NCBI GenBank assembly: GCA_037952775.1
Contig: JBANAY010000004.1
Location: 12,834,001-12,898,000, forward strand
DNA: 64,000 nt
Direction of reading: 5' to 3'
DNA from: Clonostachys chloroleuca
Taxonomy: Eukaryota; Ascomycota; Sordariomycetes; Hypocreales; Bionectriaceae
The notes under the pieces are model-generated. The model worked only from the letters and a program-made list of their open reading frames with translations. It had not been told where the DNA came from and searched no databases. A program made the translations under genes and the position numbers. This document shows, in pieces, positions 56,070 through 64,000 of this stretch (the stretch's first letter is position 1; every line of letters begins with the position of its first letter).

Positions 56070-57047
56070 AATTTACCGGGCGGTGGTGAAAATCGCCAGT
56101 TGAGGTGGCTGGCTGAGCTGTAATGTGATGGTTTTTTTTTTGGCAGTCTGGCTTTTACTTGAAGAAAAGAGGGTAAAGTTGAAGGCACTTTAAGCGAAAG
56201 GGTGCGGCGTTCCGGATGGAAGAACACAATTAGTCTCGAGGATTTAGAGAGATCTGTATATTTGTATACCAAGCAATTCTGGCAACATTTCTTCGTGGTG
56301 ACACTTGCCTGCTGCATTCGCCTGCTTGATTCGCTCGTCGCTCGTCCGAACAGGTACAAGAAATGAATACCCGTACGACACATACATCTACGCAATCAAG
56401 TAGATGTGTCACTTGGCCTGGATGAAGATCTCTCATGGTTTTGAAATTTTTTACGAGCTTGGCAGCTCCTTGTTTTAAATCTATGTCCATCCTTTCGCAC
56501 CTTTTTATGTACTTGATCTACATCGTCATGATCCATCATCATTCATCGGCCTCTCTAGATATAACAGACCTCCATCGACAGGGAGGAGTAAAAATAACCC
56601 AACAGTGAAAAAAAAAATGGCTAACAACCGTCTATGCCTTTTTGGAGGGGACGGCTCACTTCAAAACCCAAATCCCATGTCCTTCCCACGTCCATATACT
56701 CACGAGCAGATACTCCAGATCCATCAGAGTAAGTCACAATTATAGTTAGCCCAAATGTGTAACTTCGATCCCCAATTCAGCATGAAAAGCTGCCCATCTT
56801 CCCATTCCGGGATGACAACGCCATTAATGAACGCCAATAATGAGAAAAAAAAAAGAAAAAAAAACGAGTGTGTTTTGTACAAATACCCCGTCTGATGGTT
56901 GTTATAGGACAATGAAACGTCGTGGTTCGTTTCTTTGTACTATCCACACGTTCCAACTAGAAACGCCGTGGAATGATGCGCACAAAAAGCTTCATATGAG
57001 CTTCGCGGTGGCGTAGATGTGTAATACTAAACAAGCAGTTGCTGTGC
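56070..57047. other. convergent 3' region, POB3 / CRIB gene
   Basis: About 980 bases between converging stop codons, with poly-T/A runs near 56132, 56606 and 56848. No gene is supported. Confidence 0.5.
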
Positions 57048-59510
57048 TTAGATTCGGTCTCCTGTACCTTTGACTGGTGCCCGGGGGAATAGAGCATATT
57101 GTCCAATAGGTGGAGTGACCTGAGCGCTTAAGCTGGAGGTTCTTGCTCGTGGACGCCGGGGCTTAGCCATCTCCTGGGCTTGCAAGGCCGAGCGGTCAAT
57201 GCTTTCGCTGGCATGACTCTTATGGAAGGGCTTCTTTGCAAATGGGGGAACGGGGAATGGCGTCAGGTCACCGACGGTATCTTTAGAACCCAACTCCTCC
57301 TCTTCGACCTTGTCGTTTTGGTCCAACTTGGCGTCTGTAGACTGGGTTGGTTGCTCCTCAGCTACAATACCGGCCACCTTGTTCAGCGAGGTGGTGCTGC
57401 TACTCATTGTCAAACGAGTAAGGGTAGTAAATGTTGAGTTGGCCGAAACATGGCGCTCACCGGTAGTATCCGATGAGAAGACTGTCTCAGTAGTTGAGGT
57501 GCTGGATCGCTGCAGGTAAGATTGGAGAGGTTCTTTACCCATCGTATCATCATGATAAGGACCCCGATAAGCCTCCTCATACACATCATTCTCTCCCTGG
57601 TACTCGTACCTCTCAGATTCTGTCATCATCATCTGCTGGTGATAATCACCAGGGATGAGAAGAGACGGTGAGAGGTTGAAGCCCTGAGACTCTTTATAGG
57701 TCGAAGCATATGAGGTGGGGCGAGCGCTCTTTGATTTCCATGCGCGATTGTCGCCACGGGGCAGAGAGAAGTTGTTGGTAGGCATCAAATGAGGAGTGTT
57801 TCCAACGCTGGCGTGACCAGCAGCGCTCGAGGCACGGCTGGAAAAGTTCGACGTTGGCTCATCGATGAAGAGTGTCGAAGTAAAACCAGGGGCCACTACC
57901 GAGTCATAGTCAAGAGCTTCTGGCATCTTCTTTGTTTTAGGTGACTCAGGAGGGAGGTCGCGGGTGACATCCATTGAGGGACGATCCCATTGGTAATCGA
58001 AGTTGGCTTCAGCCTCATGCTCATAGCAATAATCGATAACATCTTCCCAATTATCATCATGGAGCATGTGGCCAGTAGCATCTCCCGCTGCGTCTGCGTC
58101 CACGGCACGTGGGGCCACTACTTCTCCCAGAGTGTCCGAAGTAGCACTCGACGGTCGCTCAAGGAAATTTCGAAGAATTGGAACAGAGTGGCTGCCGCGT
58201 AATGACTGACGCGATTGTTCATGAGCGCTCTGCTGCTGTTGCTGTTCCTCCTCCTCTGGCACGTCAGCAAGCACTTGGTCATATAACAATGGAGAAGCTG
58301 CCGCTGAGAGAGGCCAGGCGGTGTCACCAGCAGTAGTGATGGCGTGCGAGAACCGTCTATCATTGTCTTCGTTGCCAGTGCCCATATCGGGCGGAGGGGA
58401 GGGCGTCTGATCATTTCCAAGGCTAGGGCTATACGGCTGTGGCTGGCGGAAACCAGCCGCTTGCATTGCGCGAGAAGCTGCTGAACCAAGCGTGTCTGGC
58501 AGGGCGGATTGGCGACTTGATGACCTGGGCGGTACAGGGGGTGAAGGCACATCAGACGAAATTGATGATAGAGGAGGTGATGTGGCCATTGAGCGAAGTT
58601 GATCTTGCGACTTGGCGGTCTTCAGCATTCTTCTGGGTCCGGCGACTGGCATACCGTGGCGCGGAACGAAGGATGCCCGGGATGGAGGTGCCGACAGAGA
58701 CGGTTCTGTGTCCAGGGACTCGGATGATCCTTTGAAGAATGGAGCGTCGTGTAGTCCAAGGCCTGGAACGCCAGCCGACGAGACCGCGTCGCCGCAAACG
58801 CCCAAGTCTGCTATATCCGATGGCATGGTAGACAAGTGGCCGCGGTTCGTGTGTGTGACGTGCTGGAAGTTGAAAGGGCCTGATATTTGAAGCTTTTTCT
58901 GGATGCTGTCATCACGCGATTGCTTTCTCCTCGTGAAAATGTTGGGGATGATTGAATCCTTGAAGCCAGTCTCACTTGGTCCCTCAGCCGAGTACATGGA
59001 GCTGCCAGACGAGCTGTACGGGCTGCTTGTGCGCTTGGACATCTGAGAAGTGGCGGTGTTGCTCCGCTGGAAAAAGTTACGGCCAAGTGCTTGCACGCTC
59101 TCTCGCTCTGAGCGACCTCGAGAAGGCGCATTGCTATCGCTAGAACGGCTGGAAGAGCGGCGGGTTAAAGAAGATGCGTTCTCGATTGACTGTTCCCATT
59201 GGGGCCTATCAATGCCAATGGCGCGGCGAGGCGAGGAAGCAGACGAAACGGCTCGGTGGCCTTGGGTCCGGTTCATGTTTGAAGCTCGTTTCATCTGGTT
59301 GCTGAGCTGGCGAAGGCGCTCGGGCGAGGGCGGACCATCAACGGCAGGCTCCATCATGTAGTCGATATCAGGGTTGTAGGGCTCAATTGGGCTTATTGAG
59401 GTTAAGGAAGGCTTTTGACCGTGCGACGTGAACGGTTTAGAGAAGGATGTCTTCAGGCCGTCTCTACTGGCAACGCGTCGACGTCCCCCCTCAAATTCAG
59501 ACGGGGCCAT
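57048..59510 (-). CDS. CRIB-domain protein, putative Cdc42/Rac effector
   Basis: Single exon, 820 residues, starting MAPSEFEGGRRRVASRDGLK. A CRIB motif lies at about residues 207-222: ISGPFNFQHVTHTNR, with the I-S-x-P, F-x-H and T-H pattern that binds GTP-loaded Cdc42 or Rac. The rest is low-complexity Ser/Pro/Thr-rich, with many RRxS-type sites (LTRRSSSRSSDSN) suggesting heavy phosphorylation. No kinase domain follows, so this is not a PAK-type kinase such as Ste20 or Cla4. It is an adaptor-like effector, functionally comparable to yeast Gic1/Gic2 but not evidently homologous outside the motif. Expected role is polarity or hyphal-tip signalling. The C-terminal part (KPFHKSHASESIDRSALQAQ) is more conserved-looking but unassigned. 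Confidence 0.82.
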   Translation of the reverse strand: MAPSEFEGGRRRVASRDGLKTSFSKPFTSHGQKPSLTSISPIEPYNPDIDYMMEPAVDGPPSPERLRQLSNQMKRASNMNRTQGHRAVSSASSPRRAIGIDRPQWEQSIENASSLTRRSSSRSSDSNAPSRGRSERESVQALGRNFFQRSNTATSQMSKRTSSPYSSSGSSMYSAEGPSETGFKDSIIPNIFTRRKQSRDDSIQKKLQISGPFNFQHVTHTNRGHLSTMPSDIADLGVCGDAVSSAGVPGLGLHDAPFFKGSSESLDTEPSLSAPPSRASFVPRHGMPVAGPRRMLKTAKSQDQLRSMATSPPLSSISSDVPSPPVPPRSSSRQSALPDTLGSAASRAMQAAGFRQPQPYSPSLGNDQTPSPPPDMGTGNEDNDRRFSHAITTAGDTAWPLSAAASPLLYDQVLADVPEEEEQQQQQSAHEQSRQSLRGSHSVPILRNFLERPSSATSDTLGEVVAPRAVDADAAGDATGHMLHDDNWEDVIDYCYEHEAEANFDYQWDRPSMDVTRDLPPESPKTKKMPEALDYDSVVAPGFTSTLFIDEPTSNFSSRASSAAGHASVGNTPHLMPTNNFSLPRGDNRAWKSKSARPTSYASTYKESQGFNLSPSLLIPGDYHQQMMMTESERYEYQGENDVYEEAYRGPYHDDTMGKEPLQSYLQRSSTSTTETVFSSDTTGERHVSANSTFTTLTRLTMSSSTTSLNKVAGIVAEEQPTQSTDAKLDQNDKVEEEELGSKDTVGDLTPFPVPPFAKKPFHKSHASESIDRSALQAQEMAKPRRPRARTSSLSAQVTPPIGQYALFPRAPVKGTGDRI

Positions 59511-62500
59511 TGCGGCGGTACACGAGCGAACCAGCTTGTTTCAGCGCTGGAGCAGAGGGCGACGAGCATGCGTGCCCTCTGGAGGGCTATTATACACTGC
59601 GATCCAGGGTGGTCGAGGAGTTCCCAGTTGGAGGCGCCTTGTGTATCATATATGTCTCGGCTGTCCGTTGACGAGGGCCAGCTCCGGAACCTAAATTGCG
59701 TGGGCGGGTGGGTAGCTGCAGGTTTCACGACCCAAAAAATTGAGAGAGCGAGTATAAGTGAGACTTGAATCGAGGATCGGGCTGGAGGATTCAGGTTGGA
59801 ATCCAGGCAAAGTTTGGCGAAAAGGAAGGACGGGTAGCAAGGTGGTGCGGAAGGCGGGATGGACAATCGGCTGGGAGGGATTGAGCTGGAGAAGGAGCGA
59901 GCCAACACGTCTGAAGCCCACGACAAGGAAAGTATGGCACTATAAGGTATGTATACAGGCAGGAGCTCACAGCACGCAGTAGCAAAGAGCCAGAGAATGG
60001 ACTGATGCTGTGGGGAGATGGGATAGAGAGAGCAGGCATGCACCTCCATGCACCCTCGCCCAGGACGACGGGGGTAGTGGTGGAATAATAACAAGCTACA
60101 ATAATGAACGCGACCTTCAGGCTCAGGGGGGATCCCTGTTGCGAGGGGGTCCCAGTTCTGTAGCAGACCAGGGCCCCGGGAAGAGGCTTGAATTGCATCA
60201 ATCTGGTGGATGCTGAGAAGTAATCCCACCAGGCCAGAAAAGGCACAGACAGCTCCAGTTTGGGTCGGGATGGGGCCAGGAATCCCTAGTACGAGGCTAC
60301 GAGGATCCAGGGCCAGGGGTAATAAAAAAGGCACACTCTCGAGTGAGCAGTTTGCAGTCCCTGGGCTCCCCTAGTCGCAGAGCCATGCCAGTGGTGCGGG
60401 GGTAGTTGCTAGAGGTGCTACTTGCCGGGCCATTGCAGTCTGCTCAGGGTAGCAACGTCGCTCCTCGATAACAGCCCGCCTTGCTCTTGAGCTTGGCCCG
60501 CTTTCTTCACCTCCGTCTTGGCTCCTGGTCCTGGCCCTTGCCCTCGCCTCTCCTTGCCCTCACCCTCGACAGCTGCCCTCCCGGTGCTGGCCGCCCGAGG
60601 ATGATCTGGGGGATTGGCGTCTCATAGCAGGTTACGGATCGAGGTGAAGCGGTCGCCATACAGTTAATTGGGTTCGGGCAACCCAGCGGGCAACGGGTAT
60701 GGGTAAGGTCCTTCCAACGGGCCATCGTGAATCCATCGCTCCAGGGGTACCGGTCGCGTCCGCTTCCTTGGGTAAGGTACCTCCAGCTAATTACCCGTCC
60801 ACCACCTAGGTACCTAACCTACAGTCTGTCCTGCCCACGTATCGGCCACCCACCTGTGAAGAGGGTGTAGAAGCTTATTGCCCGATGCCTACTAGAATGC
60901 GAGCTGGGATTGGCCCAACATCATATTTTCAGCCAGTCATGGCGCGAAAAATAGATGGTTGGGGGAGGGGGAGGTTACCTTGACCCAGTATGTCGTATTG
61001 GAGACAACAAACCCCACGAAAGGGTGAGGCATGGCATGGCACGAACGAACGGCATATATACATCGACGATATTGGAGGGTCACCCATGGGATGCGACTGG
61101 CCAAGCCTCACCAACAGGAAGAATGGGAAAACTACACGACGACAAGGTCAAGCCTGAGCCTCACCGTGCGTCAGAATTGAAAAAGACGACTCATTAATAA
61201 CATACTGACCATGTATAACAACGTTCATCGCCCACAGCACCTCGAGTTGGCCAGTAACAACAAACCCAGCGACAGGAGGCAAGCACCCTCCAGCATGTCG
61301 TCACACCAGTTTAGTCCCGTCGGGGTACCTGAGCCTGGCTAGGTAGGGTATCATCCAAACTAGCACATCACATCCACTCGGAAGAAAACATGGAGCTTAT
61401 CCGACACCATCATGGACTTCCATGTACGATTGCTACCCTTTCCATGCTAGCCCATTGACGAGATCTTCGTGGCTTGATTCTTCCCCCCATCACCCTATCC
61501 CCCCTTCCATCGTCTCAGACTCCCAGCGGTGTGCGATGGACAAAACATACAGTACCGAGACTAACATCCCATGTGCTATATGCTAAGCTAAAGTAGTCTG
61601 AGGGCACAGTGCCATTCTGGTGGAGAACGCCAAAGGAACGTTATAACCGATGGTAAATTTCAGTGCGATTTGTCCCATCTCCCATCAGTCCTCTAATAAG
61701 ATGTGAAGAGAAATCCCGGCAATCAACATCCTCTTAACGGCTGCCACGCACTTTTGCATGCCCCGTCTCCCAAGGCAGAGGGAAATGTTTAACTCTCGCA
61801 GCTCTGGGGAGAATGTGGAGTCGGGTGTGGCATATACCCCTCCCATACGCCCCGAAGTAGGTCACATCCGCGACTTTTGGGGTTATGTGATAGAGCTGCA
61901 GCCAATATGTACCGTGGCGGTGGAATCGGGACATGTCCCAGAAGCCGCGACCTGCAGGCAACAAGCAACATCCTAGAAAGAGTACTATTCCCATACGCTG
62001 AGAGGGACGAGGCGGGGCGTTGGCCTGGGCTGTACTGCGCAAATGGTCAGTGCTGCCCGTAGCCAAATTCTTCTTCTCACCTCCATTTGGCCGGCAGAGT
62101 GACAGGAGCAGGCTATAGCAGCTGTGACGATATACCCTCGTTACGGGATTAGGACGCTGGTGGGCAGAGACTCTGGGGTCCCCTTCTGGCGTTATCACAG
62201 CTACCTGGCGCCACCAGCCATTCCGATGGCTTGGTCAACCCCTACGGCACCTGTTTGGGCAGTTATCCACCTCGGTAGGTAAGAGCTGCCCTCCACTCCC
62301 TCGAAAGGCCGCGCGCTAGGTCTGGTTGGAAAGGTTGGGAGGGTTTGGAAGCCTGTTGAAGGGCCCTGATATGCATGCATCGCAGCTCGGTTGGTAGCTC
62401 CCCACCGGCCCCTCCAGCCGGGAAAAACAGAGAAGAGGAAGCAGTGAAAGAAGAAAATGCAGCCAGTCCATCATGCATGCATGGCACCGCGCTATCAGAG

Positions 62501-64000
62501 GCACTACGCTTCGTCATGGTTAGTTCATCGACTCTTGTCTCTTCACTCTCGTTGCTTTTCCCTTGGACCTTTCTCTTTCTTTTCCTACCTATTGCACTAT
62601 TTACTGGCTAAATCGACAGCCCAGACCTGCTAATTGGCCAAAAATCTCCTCATTTTGCCATCATGTCGCGGAAAATAAATACCAGTAGTGTGTCTCGAAA
62701 CGGTGGTGGCCTGCAGCCTAATATGGTCTAAGTCGCGGATGGCTTGTTGATCGGCGGGGTCTTTCCAGCAAAGCGACGCAGGAACATAAGGTCGGCACCC
62801 ACCACGTCTTGCAGGGTAAGTAGCTGGGCGGTGGACCATTGGCCGTGGGATGGATGGGAGGGGAGCTAAGGGGAGAAAACCCAACCCGGCCCAAGACGTC
62901 AATGCGCGTCTTAGAAGATTGAAGATCCAGATACTGTGCTGGATGGAGCCCTTTGGCCATCAGCTTACGCCAGTGCTCGGAGCGGATATTCGCGATGCAT
63001 TCTAGTGCAGGTACGAGTACCTCGACCTGAGCTCGCCTGCCTCCCGTCGCCCCCAACCCGGCTGACTTGAATAGACTTGGCTGTTGGTCCCCCATCTACG
63101 AGTTGAAACCCGCTCCCTATTGTCTTGATGTGAGTGTGACGTCGGTGAGGACAAGATACGAAACTAGAGGCGACGAGGATGCAGGAAAGCAAGGACTGTT
63201 CCGAGAGCAACAGTGGCTTGAGACAGCCATCGATTGTGAAACATATACCAGGTGGAAAAGGCGGGCTGGGCTAGGAGCTAGGGCTGTGTGATGGTGGCTT
63301 CCATCCATCACACCAGCACGGGCGGTCTCCTGCGCAGAGAAACTATCTGCGGGTGGCTGCTTCTCAGGGCTTGACTGGGCGCCGGACGCTGCAGTTTCTG
63401 CACTATTGCAGGCCCCGTCTCTGAATACGGGCCCGATGCTCGGTACCGCGCTGTCGGCGGCATGCAGGCAGACACGACACTCCATCACCGTCGCTGAGCG
63501 CCACTCGAGCCAAGGCCCGGGCGTTGCAGTCTCGTCCCTTCTCTTCCTGCTCTACCGTTGCTGACCTGCATCAGCTAGATGTATAGATCCTCCATGGATG
63601 CCATCATACTTTTTCTCTTATGCACTTTGCCGCACCGAACCGTCCCATGCCGTGCCCTGGAGAGGGGAGTGGAGCGCGTTGTTCTGGCACTTCTGTCCCC
63701 TCCTGGCATGGAAGGTGTATGCATGCCTTACTCACCTCTCCTGTCCATGGCTAGGTCCTTATGATGTGAGAGCTTGCCACGATCGCTTCTGGGTGTGGTG
63801 GGCTGTCAACTAACTAGACAGCCCAGGCTTTTCCAGACCCTGAGCTACCCGCAATAGGCTGGTGGATTCTAAATTCGGGCCCCTTCGCCTCTCCCACACC
63901 TTTACGTCGCATTCCAGCCCAGTGATGACAGTCTTAAAATTTTAAAAATAAATTTAATTTCGTGAAGGGGATGGTACCTCACCCCAAGAAAAGGGCGAAC
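59511..64000. other. 4.5 kb without a recognisable gene
   Basis: Upstream region of the CRIB gene running to the window edge. Open frames such as 59453-60334 (-) and 61734-62198 (-) are low-complexity and lack domains. A palindrome TAGGTACCTA lies at 60807-60816. ATGCATGCAT-type alternating strings occur near 62372 and 62474. The last ~60 bases contain an AT-rich patch (63936-63960). A gene starting beyond the edge may use part of this as promoter. Confidence 0.45.
60807..60816. repeat. palindrome TAGGTACCTA
   Basis: Perfect 10-base palindrome in a run of CCTAGG/TACCTA words between 60801 and 60820, upstream of the CRIB gene. Same type as the palindrome at 41449. Confidence 0.5.

Noticed and set aside
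59453..60334. 293-residue open frame upstream of and overlapping the CRIB gene start
   Set aside because: Low-complexity composition, no domain, and partly shadows the CRIB coding region in another frame.
1..64000. Secondary-metabolite cluster, transposon, CRISPR array, rRNA or RIP-mutated repeat
   Set aside because: No PKS/NRPS, transposase, reverse transcriptase, spaced repeats, rRNA stretches or large AT-rich repeats were seen.

Overview
The window is nuclear DNA of a filamentous ascomycete. Genes carry short introns of about 50-90 bases with GT...AG borders and CTAAC/CTGAC-type branch points. Several proteins are typical of fungi (Zn2Cys6 regulator, Sur2 hydroxylase, Itc1, Pob3, Swc2). 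Palindromes of the CCTAGG/TAGGTACCTA kind lie between genes. A sordariomycete is the best guess, but nothing here fixes the genus.

Twenty protein genes can be supported, nearly all single-copy housekeeping genes. From left to right: PRP8 (-), a small complex I subunit (+), SAP18 (-), PRP18 (+), COP9 subunit 1 (-), a 2.7 kb gap, a Zn2Cys6 regulator (+), adenine deaminase (+), a prolidase-type aminopeptidase (+), an Emp47-like ER lectin (-) head to head with ALG8 (+), the ISWI-partner gene ITC1 (+), a mitochondrial PPR protein (+), kinetochore MIS12 (-), a proline-rich Aim3-like protein (+), TCTP (-), sphinganine hydroxylase SUR2 (+), a 5 kb gap, a glycogen-binding-domain protein (+), SWC2/YL1 (-) head to head with POB3 (+), a CRIB-domain protein (-), and 4.5 kb with no recognisable gene.

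Functional themes: pre-mRNA splicing (PRP8, PRP18), chromatin (SAP18, ITC1, SWC2, POB3), N-glycan synthesis and glycoprotein traffic (ALG8 with the lectin), mitochondria (complex I subunit, PPR protein) and small-molecule metabolism (adenine deaminase, prolidase, SUR2). No secondary-metabolite cluster, transposon, rRNA, tRNA, CRISPR array or defence island was seen.

The most striking signal is technical or evolutionary. Six apparent frameshifts interrupt four otherwise well-conserved genes (lectin, ITC1 twice, MIS12 twice, glycogen-binding protein). Every one is the loss of exactly one base, nearly always in a homopolymer run. That one-sided pattern points to uncorrected homopolymer deletions in the assembly rather than gene decay. 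The second observation is a PRP8 intron that keeps frame only with a GC donor. I did not find a convincing new biological system; the least characterised genes are the glycogen-binding-domain protein, the CRIB protein, the Aim3-like protein and the PPR protein.
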